From CAZKMM01 sp964553915 (GTDB lineage Bacteria > RBG-13-61-14 > DRUE01), in assembly GCA_964553915.1 (NCBI GenBank), contig CAZKMM010000042.1:1-18691 (forward strand): a stretch of DNA of 18,691 bases, written 5' to 3'. Positions 6,362 through 14,379 of the stretch are shown here, one piece after another; positions within the stretch are counted from its first letter, which is position 1, and each line of letters starts with the position of its first letter. The notes beneath the pieces are model-generated. The model worked only from the letters and a program-made list of their open reading frames with translations, was not told the DNA's origin and ran no database searches. The position numbers and the translations under genes are program-made.

Positions 6362-6373
6362 GGAGGAGAAGAA

Positions 6374-6865
6374 ATGAAAGAGAAAAAAGGTTTTACCTTG
6401 ATTGAGCTGATGATTGTGGTGGCGATTATTGGAATTCTGGCTGCGATTGCTATTCCTAACTTCCTTCGTTTCCAGGCACGTGCCAAGCAGAGTGAGGCAA
6501 AGCAGAATCTGGGTGCGATTTACACCGCTTATGTCTCTTATTTCAGTGATTATAATATTTATCCAAAGGATGTAGGGACTGCTTGTGGTACTAATCTTGC
6601 CTGTACTGATTGGAACTGTTTAACTGCGGCTGATTGGGCTCCCACCGGACAGACCAGATATTCTTATTTCTGTATGGGCACCCAAATTTTCCAAAATCTA
6701 CTTGGTACCGCTATTGCCAGTTGCACCACAGATAATACCGGGTCTGATGGACAAAACTTTACTGTTCAAGCCTGTGGCAATGTTGATAATGATACCACTC
6801 AAGATGAATGGATTGTTGATGATGATAAAGAAATTACCAATACTCTTAATGATGTAAGACAATAA
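6374..6865 (+). CDS. pilA: Type IVa major pilin-like prepilin
   Basis: The 163-residue prepilin has a six-residue leader MKEKKG cut by prepilin peptidase before Phe7. The hydrophobic assembly helix FTLIELMIVVAIIGILAAIA follows, with Glu11 (Glu5 of the mature pilin), then NFLRFQARAKQSEAKQNL. It would be held in the inner membrane until assembled into a pilus or related fibre. The globular part has six cysteines (71, 77, 82, 100, 117, 134), enough for up to three disulfides, and an Asp-rich tail (NVDNDTTQDEWIVDDD, 136-151) of the kind seen in Myxococcus- and Desulfobacterota-type pilins, where metal binding is possible. A strong Shine-Dalgarno (6361-6368) fixes the start. Sigma-54- and sigma-70-type promoters lie upstream and a strong terminator downstream, so it is probably transcribed alone. 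No assembly genes (pilB, pilC, pilD) are in view. A minor pilin or pseudopilin is less likely given the promoter set-up. Confidence 0.93.
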   Translation: MKEKKGFTLIELMIVVAIIGILAAIAIPNFLRFQARAKQSEAKQNLGAIYTAYVSYFSDYNIYPKDVGTACGTNLACTDWNCLTAADWAPTGQTRYSYFCMGTQIFQNLLGTAIASCTTDNTGSDGQNFTVQACGNVDNDTTQDEWIVDDDKEITNTLNDVRQ

Positions 6866-6885
6866 GAATATATTTATCTGGAAAG

Positions 6886-6922
6886 AAAAACAGGGGGAGG
6901 TTTAAATCTCCCCCTGTTTTTT
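6886..6922 (+). terminator. Strong intrinsic terminator after the pilin gene
   Basis: A perfect 14-bp stem is formed by AAAAACAGGGGGAG (6886-6899) and CTCCCCCTGTTTTT (6908-6921), with an 8-base loop and a run of six T (6917-6922). The A-tract on the left side may let it act in both directions. It separates the pilin transcript from the next gene. Confidence 0.92.
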
Positions 6923-6930
6923 GCTATAAT
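6922..6930 (+). promoter_or_regulatory. Extended -10 promoter of the yfhO-like gene, predicted leaderless
   Basis: TGCTATAAT (6922-6930) is a perfect extended -10 element beginning in the last T of the terminator. The -35 region (about 6901-6906, TTTAAA) lies in the terminator loop. The ATG at 6938 is 8 bases past the hexamer, so the +1 (about 6937) is next to the start codon and no Shine-Dalgarno site can exist. Confidence 0.6.
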
Positions 6931-6937
6931 TTGGAAA

Positions 6938-9178
6938 ATGGAGCGCAGGAAAGATTTAATAAATATTTTTTTGTTATTGCTGGTTGCTATTTCCTTTTGG
7001 GGCAAGACACTTTTTTCTGACCAGACTCTTTTTATTCTGGATTTATCCACAGAAATAATTCCAAAGAGGTCATTCTGGGCGAGTTCTGGGGGATTTGTTT
7101 TATGGAATCCTTATAATTTTTTTGGAATGCCTTATTCGGCGAATCCCCAGTCTCAGGTTTTTTATCCATTGAGTATATTTTATCTTTTATTTGGAGCAGA
7201 AAGGGGGCTGGTTTATTTCATTTTTGCTCATCATTTGATTTTTCTCCTGCTCTGCTACTTTGCTTTCAGGAGTTTAAGAAATGGTCCGGAATTAAGTATG
7301 CTTTTAAGTTTGGGCTTGGGCTTGGGAGGGGTTTATTGCTCTTTATCGCTCTTAATTGTTCTTCTTGGCACTGTTAGCTGGATGCCAGGGTTGATTTTAA
7401 TTCTGGGGCGTTTTCTGGAGCGGAGCTGGCTGAAGGCAGGCTTCTTTATGGCGCCATTCCTTGCCCTTCAGGTTCTTGCCGGGGAGATACAACTTGCGGT
7501 GATGAGCTGGGTTTTTGTTATTTTTCTGGTATTTTTAAGCGGTGCTCAATATTCTGGGAAGAGATTTTTTAAAATTTTAGGAGCATTTTTTATTGCTGGG
7601 ATTCTGGGATTTTTATTGAGTGCGGTGCAGATTTTTTTAACTTTAGAAATGATTCCCTTTTCCAGTCGGACCGGGGGATTAAGCATTACCGAGGCTTTAG
7701 AATGGTCTTTGAAATCTTTTCGTTTGCTTTCTGTGGTTTTGCCCAATTATTTTTTGCCCGCAGATACCGGGCTGGTCTGGAGCCTGGGATTTTTCAAGGG
7801 TTTTGGTTATTTTTTTAGCTTATATCTTGGGGTTTCGGTTTTATTACTCGCGGTATATGGAATTAGAAAGAAGAATCTTGAGGTTTTGATTTGGCTTTTG
7901 TTCATTCTGGTTGGACTATTACTGAGCCCGGGGCAAGAGTTGCCATTTTATAAATGGCTCTGGCATTTTCCCCTGTTCAAGCTATTTCGGATTCCGGAGA
8001 AATTTTTCCTTTTTGTTAATCTGGGGGTGGTGATGCTTTCCGGAATAGGTTATAAGCTTCTGAATGATAAGAAGAAGATTTATCTCCCCCTTGCTTTTCT
8101 TTTTATTGGGCTGGGAATAATTTTATTCTCTCTTCTTATTATCTATCCACTTAAAGTGGAAGAATTTAGTGCGGATTTGATAGCGATTCTTAATTATTTA
8201 AAGTTGAGGTCCGTGTTTCGCACTGTGGGATTTTTATCATTAAGTCTTGGGGGGATTTTATTATTAAATGGCGAAAATTTTAAACGCTGGGGGTGGGTTT
8301 TGGTGTTGATTATTTTTCTGGACTTATTTAGTGCCCATCGTTTGCTTAATCCTCCTATTTCCCGGAGTTTTTATCATCCCCCCAATTTAATGAGAAAAAT
8401 CTCCCGCCTGGAAAGAAAATCTCCTCCTCCGATAAGAATTTTATGTTTAACTCCCCCGCAACATGAAATTACTCTTAAAGTTCCTTTAGACCCGGTATAT
8501 TTTTATTCTAAAATAAGAAACAGTATTATTATTTTATGGCATTTATGTTTTCATCTTAATAGCGTTCGGGGATATAGCTCTTTTTATCTAGAGGATTGCG
8601 AGGTTTTTGACCGCTTATTTAAGGGAAAGGATTTAATTGAGAAAAAGGCTCTGGTAGATAGAGCTGGGGTGGAATATTTTTATTACCGATTATGGGGGGG
8701 CTTTATCCCTATTTCGGGAGCATTTCCCCGGGCAATGATTTTTTATAAAGCCTATTTCCTTGCTGAGCGAGAGAAAATTTTAAAATTATGGTCTGATTTT
8801 AATTTTCCGGTACGAATTCTGGCACTAATTGAGGCGGAGCGGGAAAATAATCTGTCTTATAATCCTCCTTTATTTTCTGAGCCCGCAGAGATAATTCAAT
8901 ATGAAAATGAAAAAGTGGTAATTAAGGTGAAAGCCAGACAATCCGGCTGGCTGGTTCTTTTAGATACCTATTATCCGGGCTGGAAAGCTTATCTTGATGG
9001 CAGGGAAGTTAAGATATATCGTGCGGATGGATTCTTCCGGGCAGTAGAAGTGCCGGAAGGTGAGCATATTATAGAATTTGTTTATTTTCCGAAAAGCTTT
9101 GTTTATGGGGCTTGGGTTAGCGGAATAAGTTGGGTTCTCTGGCTGATGGGAATATTTATAATTATCCGAAAAAGATGA
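6938..9178 (+). CDS. YfhO-family polytopic membrane protein (glycan-related, GT-C-like)
   Basis: A 746-residue protein with about a dozen predicted hydrophobic segments (the first about residues 9-25, the last about 722-744). An early periplasmic loop reads WNPYNFFGMPYSANPQSQVFYP (in parts, residues 56-77). The hallmark C-terminal domain has YYPGWKAYLDG near 679-689, then FFRAVEVPEGEH, IEFVYFP and a final membrane helix. This order is typical of the YfhO membrane protein family, whose studied members take part in glycosylation of cell-surface polymers such as lipoteichoic acid and which resemble GT-C glycosyltransferases. The donor and acceptor here are unknown. It has its own extended -10 promoter directly behind the pilin terminator and overlaps the next gene by ATGA (9175-9178). 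It is T-rich, partly because it codes for hydrophobic residues. A seven-G run lies at 8694-8700. Confidence 0.85.
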   Translation: MERRKDLINIFLLLLVAISFWGKTLFSDQTLFILDLSTEIIPKRSFWASSGGFVLWNPYNFFGMPYSANPQSQVFYPLSIFYLLFGAERGLVYFIFAHHLIFLLLCYFAFRSLRNGPELSMLLSLGLGLGGVYCSLSLLIVLLGTVSWMPGLILILGRFLERSWLKAGFFMAPFLALQVLAGEIQLAVMSWVFVIFLVFLSGAQYSGKRFFKILGAFFIAGILGFLLSAVQIFLTLEMIPFSSRTGGLSITEALEWSLKSFRLLSVVLPNYFLPADTGLVWSLGFFKGFGYFFSLYLGVSVLLLAVYGIRKKNLEVLIWLLFILVGLLLSPGQELPFYKWLWHFPLFKLFRIPEKFFLFVNLGVVMLSGIGYKLLNDKKKIYLPLAFLFIGLGIILFSLLIIYPLKVEEFSADLIAILNYLKLRSVFRTVGFLSLSLGGILLLNGENFKRWGWVLVLIIFLDLFSAHRLLNPPISRSFYHPPNLMRKISRLERKSPPPIRILCLTPPQHEITLKVPLDPVYFYSKIRNSIIILWHLCFHLNSVRGYSSFYLEDCEVFDRLFKGKDLIEKKALVDRAGVEYFYYRLWGGFIPISGAFPRAMIFYKAYFLAEREKILKLWSDFNFPVRILALIEAERENNLSYNPPLFSEPAEIIQYENEKVVIKVKARQSGWLVLLDTYYPGWKAYLDGREVKIYRADGFFRAVEVPEGEHIIEFVYFPKSFVYGAWVSGISWVLWLMGIFIIIRKR

Positions 9179-11151
9179 GAGAAAAATCTCGGCTCTGGCT
9201 GATTTTTTTTCTGGTTTTAGTTCTTGCCAGCCCCCTTTTAGAAGGCGGAGAGACCTATCATACTATTATCTGGCTTCGGCTCTGGGTAATTGGCTTTGCT
9301 TTATATTATTTTTTGAAGCCAATCAGAGAAGGCAGATTAGAATTTATCTCTCCCCGGGGGAGCTGGATTTTTATTTTGCTTTTGATTCTCTCTGGAACAA
9401 GTTTTATAACTTCCCATTATTATTACATTACGGTTTATCATTTTTCTAACCTGTTAGTTTATTTTTTATTATTTTTTCTGGTTCTGGGGATTTTATTTCA
9501 GGAGCAAAAGCTGGTTGAGAAATTATTGCTGATTTTAATTCTGGCTTTAGTGCTGGAGGTGATATTTGGATTTTTTGAATATTTCCGGCTTCATCCTTCC
9601 CGGGTGCGGGGGAGTTTCTTTAACCCGGCTTATTATGCTGGTTATTTGCTGGCTTTAATCCCTTTTCCTCTTTATGCTTTATTTTACCACCAGGAGATTC
9701 TGGGTGAGCGGGGAAGAAGATTTTTGCTTCAGCTGGGTTTAGGAATTATTTTTCTGGCTGGGTTATTTGCTTTACTCAGTTCCGGGAGCCGGGTAGCAAT
9801 TTTTTCTGTGATTCCTCTGGGAGTGGTTTTTCTGGTCAGGTACCGATGGCGGGCGATTTTGCTTCTGGGGGTGCTTTTGCTGGGAATAATTTTTATTCCC
9901 AATCCCTTTCAGAAGCGTTTAAAGAGCATCAATCGTGACCCCTATGCCTGGGAGCGGATTACCATCTGGAAGACCAGCCTGAGAATGATTCAGCATCATC
10001 CTTTTGGGGTTGGTTTAGGGATGTATAAATATTATTACAATCGTTATGCTTATCCGGTGCGGATGGTAGAAATCGGTCGTTATGGTAAAGAGGCTCATCG
10101 GGCGCATAATGAGATTCTTCACTATGCCTGCGAGTGCGGGGTGATTTTTCCGGTTTTAGCTTTGGGGTTTTTATCCTGGGTATTTTTTCTGGGGTTTAAA
10201 TTTATTTTTCAGCCGGGAAAGGGAGGTTCTGCCGGGTTAAGCTCAGCTTTTTTTGGCTCATTTCTGGGGATATTTTTTCATTCTCTGGTGGATTCAAATC
10301 TCCATCAACCTCCGATTATGGTTTTAGGGGTGGTGGATTTAGCGGTGCTTTTTTATCTTTTTTCAGAGCGGTATCCGGCAGTGGTTCGCAAGAGCAGGTT
10401 TAAATTGAATCAGCCCGGGTTTCTTCAGGTTTTCCTTTTGGTCAGTGGTTTTTTTCTTGCTGGATTGATCAGCTATCAGGCATTGATTGCCGGCTTTTAT
10501 TTTGAAGCAATAAAGACCCCACAGCTTGAGAAACGCTATCAAAAGCTGGTAAGATTAACCCGGTTTCCAAGCGGATATGCCCCTTTATATTACCAGCTGG
10601 CTATGGATGCTCAGGGTTTATTTTTCCAGAAAAGGTCGTGGGCTCTGGCGCTTCAAGCGATTAAATATTTTCAATATTCCCTCAAGCTCAATCCTGAGAA
10701 TTACCTTTACTATCATAACTATGGAGAATTTTTATATCAATTCTCATTGCTGAGCGGGAAGAGGGAGTTAATGGAAGAAGCGGAAAGGTTGGTCAAAAAA
10801 GCTCTGGATTTAGCACCGGGGCGAGTATTTGGTTATTCGCTTCTGGCTGAAATTTATTTAAAAAAGGGAGAACTGAGCCAGGCAGAGCAGTGGCTGAGAA
10901 AGGGATTAAGTTATGAGCCTTATTATTTAAGAGCTGGTTTGCTTTTGGTAAAGGTTTTATGGGAGCAGGGGAAAAAGGAGCTGGCTGAACAGGAATACCA
11001 GGAGCTGGTTCGTGCTTATCAATATGTTACTCAGGAGCTGGCATCCCGCGGTTCGGTTTATAATTTTTATCAACTTTCTTTGGTTCGGTTAAATCAAGAG
11101 GAATTATTAAAGTTAAGGAGCCTGCTTGGTTTAGAAGCTGAGGCTCCTTAA
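9175..11151 (+). CDS. O-antigen ligase / oligosaccharyltransferase-like (Wzy_C/WaaL) membrane protein with C-terminal TPR domain
   Basis: I start it at the ATG overlapping the yfhO-like stop (ATGA), giving 658 residues; an upstream in-frame ATG at 9130 would add 15 residues inside the previous gene. The first 400 residues hold about ten membrane helices. The ligase signature is LSSGSRVAIF (residues 201-210), then a periplasmic loop with ERITIWKTSLRMIQHHPFGVG (260-280, in part) and AHRAHNEILHYACECG (307-322), where His311 lies in the conserved loop. After a further helix (about 418-440) come TPR-like repeats (about 500-620), including LNPENYLYYHNYGEFLYQ and DLAPGRVFGYSLLAEIYLK. The family moves glycans from undecaprenyl carriers to lipid A core, or in PilO/PglL types to pilin and other proteins. 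Its placement two genes after a pilin gene leaves both options open. It ends tail-to-tail with the GH57 gene. Confidence 0.9.
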   Translation: MREKSRLWLIFFLVLVLASPLLEGGETYHTIIWLRLWVIGFALYYFLKPIREGRLEFISPRGSWIFILLLILSGTSFITSHYYYITVYHFSNLLVYFLLFFLVLGILFQEQKLVEKLLLILILALVLEVIFGFFEYFRLHPSRVRGSFFNPAYYAGYLLALIPFPLYALFYHQEILGERGRRFLLQLGLGIIFLAGLFALLSSGSRVAIFSVIPLGVVFLVRYRWRAILLLGVLLLGIIFIPNPFQKRLKSINRDPYAWERITIWKTSLRMIQHHPFGVGLGMYKYYYNRYAYPVRMVEIGRYGKEAHRAHNEILHYACECGVIFPVLALGFLSWVFFLGFKFIFQPGKGGSAGLSSAFFGSFLGIFFHSLVDSNLHQPPIMVLGVVDLAVLFYLFSERYPAVVRKSRFKLNQPGFLQVFLLVSGFFLAGLISYQALIAGFYFEAIKTPQLEKRYQKLVRLTRFPSGYAPLYYQLAMDAQGLFFQKRSWALALQAIKYFQYSLKLNPENYLYYHNYGEFLYQFSLLSGKRELMEEAERLVKKALDLAPGRVFGYSLLAEIYLKKGELSQAEQWLRKGLSYEPYYLRAGLLLVKVLWEQGKKELAEQEYQELVRAYQYVTQELASRGSVYNFYQLSLVRLNQEELLKLRSLLGLEAEAP

Positions 11152-13292
11152 ACGCTCCACATTCTGGTCTCAAAGTCCACATCCGGCACCTGAAAAGTAA
11201 TCACTCCGCTCCGGGGATAAGAGGCAAGAATCTGCTCCCGCTCCCGAACATAAACCCGAAACCAGACTTCCTGTTCCGGCTCAAATCCCAGGTCAGAAAA
11301 AGCCACTGCCAGTTCAATGATTTCTTCAAAGTGAAGGGTGTTTCGCTCCACAATTTCTAAAGCTCCATCTCGCTTGCGGTAAAGAACAAAAATTTCTTTT
11401 TCCGGCTGGCGCCGGTCAAAAGGAAAGATTATTCTCGCATCTTTCGGTTTCTGGAATTTAATCTCAATCATTAACTTTTTTCCCATCTCCTGAATTCGGT
11501 GAGGGTCAAGCCGAAGATAAAAATGGTGCAGGTCAAATCCAAAGTAAATGGCGGAAAAAAATGGCTCCTCAATATAATGAGCGCTGAGGGCTTTCAGCAC
11601 CTCAAAACATCCTGCCTCCTGCCATTCATAAAAATTGGTTTCTTTGCCGTCAATTACCGGCGAGATTAGTCCGGTGGGCTTTCTGGTCAGCCGAACTGGA
11701 TGCTCAAAGCGAATTGGCTCTTCTAAAAATAACGGAGGCTCAGCTCCCACTGCCAGATAAACATTCTTCAGATGGGTGCGGAAGATTTCATCAAAATCAT
11801 TGGCAATTTCTGAATAAAAATCATCTCCATACCACCAGAACCAATCACTTCCTTCCCCGGCAAAAAGCTCTTCTTGAGCCAGGGGGGAAATCCGGGCTTT
11901 TTCCTGAAACTGCTGGAAATCTTTTCTTACCCTTCCCAGATATTCCCAGGCAAGATTTTCCTCTGGCTCCCCAATCCAGATTTCAAATTTTCCCTCCATC
12001 CAGGTGCCCGGCGAAAGATGAGAAATTTTTTCCGCCTGATAATGCTCCAGTGCCTCAGAGATAGTGGTAAGCTTAACCCAGCTCAGGCTTAACAGCTCAG
12101 GGAAAAGTCTGCGAAGAAAATCCCTTCCGCTTTCCGGATAGTTCTCCCAGGGGTTTTCTCCATCCAGGGCAACTACCACCAGGGCTCTTTCTCTGCCCAG
12201 ATTCTCGCATTCCTTTTTTACTCCTTCCAGCCTGCGGATAAAATCCGCCACTGCCAGCTCTGGGGCAAGGTCTCCGTAGGTGAAACTGAGCAGGTCTGAG
12301 AGAGTTCGGTCCCGAAAGACCAGTTTCAGCCCGGTCTCAGCAAATTGCCAGGGCTGATAAATCAATTCCGCCCTTTTCCCTTTCCGGGTCTTTTCCAGAA
12401 TCTGCTCACAGGTTGCCACCCATTTGACTTTTTCTCCTGCAAGAATTTCCAGCACCGCATCGCTCACCCCGGCTTCGCTCGGCCAGATTCCCTGCGGAGC
12501 TTCTGGAAAAATCTTGCTCATATAATCAAGGGCTTTTTGAATCTGAGCCCGGGCATCCTCCGGATAAGCAAAGCGGGGAGGAAGGTTAAGGTTCGGGCTT
12601 GCCTGTCGGGCAATTTCCGTATCACAGATTAAGGGAAGAAGCGGATGATAAAAGGGAGTGGTAGAAATTTCTAAATTCCCGGAAACCTGCTTCTTGATAT
12701 AAACCTCCAAGAGCAGTTTTAAAATCTCTAGCTGAATTTCTAAAACCCGGGTTTTTTCCTGCTCAGTAAAATTCCTTCCCTTTTCCTTTAATTCCCTGAG
12801 CTCGGGGAATTCCTCCTCTGCCTTAAAACCAGACCAGGCTAAGTTGAACCAGACCTGAAGGTCAAGCAATTCCTGGCTGGAGAATTCCCGGGCTTTTTCC
12901 TTTAAATCTATGCCCGGTCTTACTCCTCTTTTGTAAAGCAGGCGCAGGTATTCCGGATAGGGCTGAATCATCTTTTCTTTCTGGCAGAGGAAAAAGTTTC
13001 TGAGCAGAAATATCCGCTCAATTTCGGTTAATTCTTCTGCCGGCTTCTGACTGATTTTGAAGAAGTCATCAACAATATCTTCCCGGGCATATTCCTGAAT
13101 TTGCCTGACCAGACAGGGGGTGAGGTTAATGGTCATTTTCAGCTCCGGGAATTCCTCGCAGAGCCCGGGAAGGTCATAATAACCTTTAATCCCGTGAAGC
13201 CGAACCCAGGGCATCGGGTATCTTTGAGCCAGAGGGTCAGGATAGTAGGGCTGATGCATATGCCAGAGGAAAGCCAGCTCAAGCTCTGCCAT
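11148..13292 (-). CDS. Glycoside hydrolase family 57 protein (alpha-amylase/alpha-glucan-type)
   Basis: A 714-residue protein with the GH57 signatures and no signal peptide, so probably cytoplasmic. It begins LAFLWHMHQPYY (residues 6-17, GH57 motif 1), then has TTPFYHPLLPL (211-221, motif 2), GIWPSEAG (268-275, with Glu273 as the likely nucleophile) and ALDGENPWE (375-383, with Asp377 as the likely acid/base). A later segment, AGEGSDWFWWYGDD (478-491), is shared with bacterial and archaeal GH57 amylopullulanase-like proteins; a beta-rich C-terminal domain follows. GH57 enzymes act on alpha-glucans (amylase, branching enzyme, 4-alpha-glucanotransferase); glycogen or starch turnover is the likely role, but the exact activity is not decidable. 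It is the last gene of the minus-strand set, 33 bases after the preceding gene and with a possible promoter in the gap. Its stop overlaps the convergent ligase stop. Confidence 0.92.
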   Translation of the reverse strand: MAELELAFLWHMHQPYYPDPLAQRYPMPWVRLHGIKGYYDLPGLCEEFPELKMTINLTPCLVRQIQEYAREDIVDDFFKISQKPAEELTEIERIFLLRNFFLCQKEKMIQPYPEYLRLLYKRGVRPGIDLKEKAREFSSQELLDLQVWFNLAWSGFKAEEEFPELRELKEKGRNFTEQEKTRVLEIQLEILKLLLEVYIKKQVSGNLEISTTPFYHPLLPLICDTEIARQASPNLNLPPRFAYPEDARAQIQKALDYMSKIFPEAPQGIWPSEAGVSDAVLEILAGEKVKWVATCEQILEKTRKGKRAELIYQPWQFAETGLKLVFRDRTLSDLLSFTYGDLAPELAVADFIRRLEGVKKECENLGRERALVVVALDGENPWENYPESGRDFLRRLFPELLSLSWVKLTTISEALEHYQAEKISHLSPGTWMEGKFEIWIGEPEENLAWEYLGRVRKDFQQFQEKARISPLAQEELFAGEGSDWFWWYGDDFYSEIANDFDEIFRTHLKNVYLAVGAEPPLFLEEPIRFEHPVRLTRKPTGLISPVIDGKETNFYEWQEAGCFEVLKALSAHYIEEPFFSAIYFGFDLHHFYLRLDPHRIQEMGKKLMIEIKFQKPKDARIIFPFDRRQPEKEIFVLYRKRDGALEIVERNTLHFEEIIELAVAFSDLGFEPEQEVWFRVYVREREQILASYPRSGVITFQVPDVDFETRMWSV

Positions 13293-13300
13293 TGTTATTG

Positions 13301-13329
13301 AGCTTAACCGCTTTTGGGCATAAATTCAA
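13301..13329 (-). promoter_or_regulatory. Possible internal promoter for the GH57 gene, short leader
   Basis: Minus-strand TTGAAT (13324-13329) and TAAGCT (13301-13306) are 17 bases apart; the -10-like hexamer ends 8 bases before the ATG. No Shine-Dalgarno site is visible before this ATG. The match is weak; the gene could instead be read through from upstream. Confidence 0.25.
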
Positions 13330-14357
13330 TGGGCTTTGGCTTTTGCCCATTCTACGGTATGGTCCCGGAAATTTTTCATTGATAGGGGAAGATATTTGGC
13401 GCTCACCTCATCGGAGACGCTCTGGGCAATTTTTTTGAACATCGGACCCAGCAAGGGGATATTCGGGGGAATAAAGGCTTTGATGTTAACCACGGTGAGC
13501 AGAGAATAACTTACCAGGTAATATTGGTCAGAAACATCCTCCCAGACCTTCCACCTGCCCAGGCATTCATAAACATCGCATTTGCTGTCCTTGTGGAGAA
13601 TCGCTTTGTCCAGGATTTTAAGGATTTCCTCATCACTGACCAGATAGTTTCCTTTCTCATCTTTATCCTGGAACCAGGGATGAGTTCGGCACAGGTCAAT
13701 GAATCGCTCCTCCAGGCTCTCCCGCCCCGGCTTGAGCACCGGGAGTTTTTTCACCGCCTCCACAATTTCTTCCTGAGTGGGCATTTTAAAGCTCAAAGCT
13801 CGGCTGGCATCATCCTGATGAAAGATTAAAGGTAAAGTCACTGCTTTGGTAAAGCCCATAAACTTCCCCTGAGTCTGGAGCAGAACATAAGTATCCACCG
13901 GGCTTTTCTTTCCAAAAGCCACGCTGAAATTGTAAACATAAAACATTTTTTCTATCTCATTGACATTGACCAGATATTCCCAGTAGGGAACCCTGGGGCT
14001 TAAAAACACGCATTTTAAATTAACCCCATCTGCTTCGGGCGAGTATTCTTTGTAAACAATAAACCTTCCCCGGTTCATTTCCTGAATCATTTTTTCCAGA
14101 AGCTCTTGGTCCTGGAGGTTAAAATATTTGCTGATTCGCTGTTTAATCAGTTCTGCCTCGGCTCTGGAAACCTTAAAATCCCGGGGCTTTTCATTTTTGA
14201 AGGTCACCGAGCTGTAAAGTTCTTTTTTATCTAAAGGCTCCTCAATTTTCAGGTTGATTTCCTGGCGAAATTTTATCCTCTGCTCTCTGAAGGTGCTGGC
14301 AAGAATCAATAGAGAAATTCCCAAAAGCACCAGCCCGGATAGTTTTTTCACCGACAT
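13326..14357 (-). CDS. Membrane-anchored protein of unknown function, possible SRPBCC-like C-terminus
   Basis: A 343-residue protein starting with a positively charged N-terminus and a single hydrophobic segment (about residues 7-21), probably a signal anchor or uncleaved signal peptide; the rest would be outside the cytoplasm. I do not recognise a named family. The body is charged and contains mixed alpha/beta stretches. The C-terminal part (about 266-335) has LGRWKVW, an LVSYSLLTVV strand, FIPPNIP and a long final helix. This order loosely resembles the end of START/SRPBCC lipid-binding folds, and the first part resembles the SRPBCC-type protein at 18188. An AGGAGGGG-type Shine-Dalgarno 6 bases before the ATG (complement of 14364-14368 core) supports the start. 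It lies 22 bases after the acylase stop and 33 bases before the GH57 gene. Confidence 0.8.
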   Translation of the reverse strand: MSVKKLSGLVLLGISLLILASTFREQRIKFRQEINLKIEEPLDKKELYSSVTFKNEKPRDFKVSRAEAELIKQRISKYFNLQDQELLEKMIQEMNRGRFIVYKEYSPEADGVNLKCVFLSPRVPYWEYLVNVNEIEKMFYVYNFSVAFGKKSPVDTYVLLQTQGKFMGFTKAVTLPLIFHQDDASRALSFKMPTQEEIVEAVKKLPVLKPGRESLEERFIDLCRTHPWFQDKDEKGNYLVSDEEILKILDKAILHKDSKCDVYECLGRWKVWEDVSDQYYLVSYSLLTVVNIKAFIPPNIPLLGPMFKKIAQSVSDEVSAKYLPLSMKNFRDHTVEWAKAKAH

Positions 14358-14379
14358 TTTCCCCTCCTCTTAAAGACTC

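Larger units (their letters stand above)
6019..6373. other. 355-base regulatory region between the rtcB operon and the pilin gene
   Basis: The longest gene-free stretch of the window, markedly AT-rich. No convincing terminator follows the upstream operon. In order it holds the TGTC/GACA array (6092-6119), a sigma-70-like promoter (6177-6205), a sigma-54-like promoter (6219-6234) and a leader of about 130 bases with a possible 31-codon ORF (6266-6361), ending in the pilin Shine-Dalgarno site. The rest shows nothing I can name. Confidence 0.7.

Noticed and set aside
6245..6373. Possible c-di-GMP (GEMM) riboswitch in the pilin leader, prompted by AGGCAACTGGGCTTAAC
   Set aside because: The conserved GCAAA-containing part of the GEMM core is absent and the needed stems cannot be drawn; the likeness is limited to a short segment.
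9130..9174. Upstream ATG at 9130 as the ligase gene start
   Set aside because: It would place 15 polar residues before the signal-like first helix and overlap the previous gene by 49 bases; the ATGA overlap at 9175 is the usual coupling geometry.
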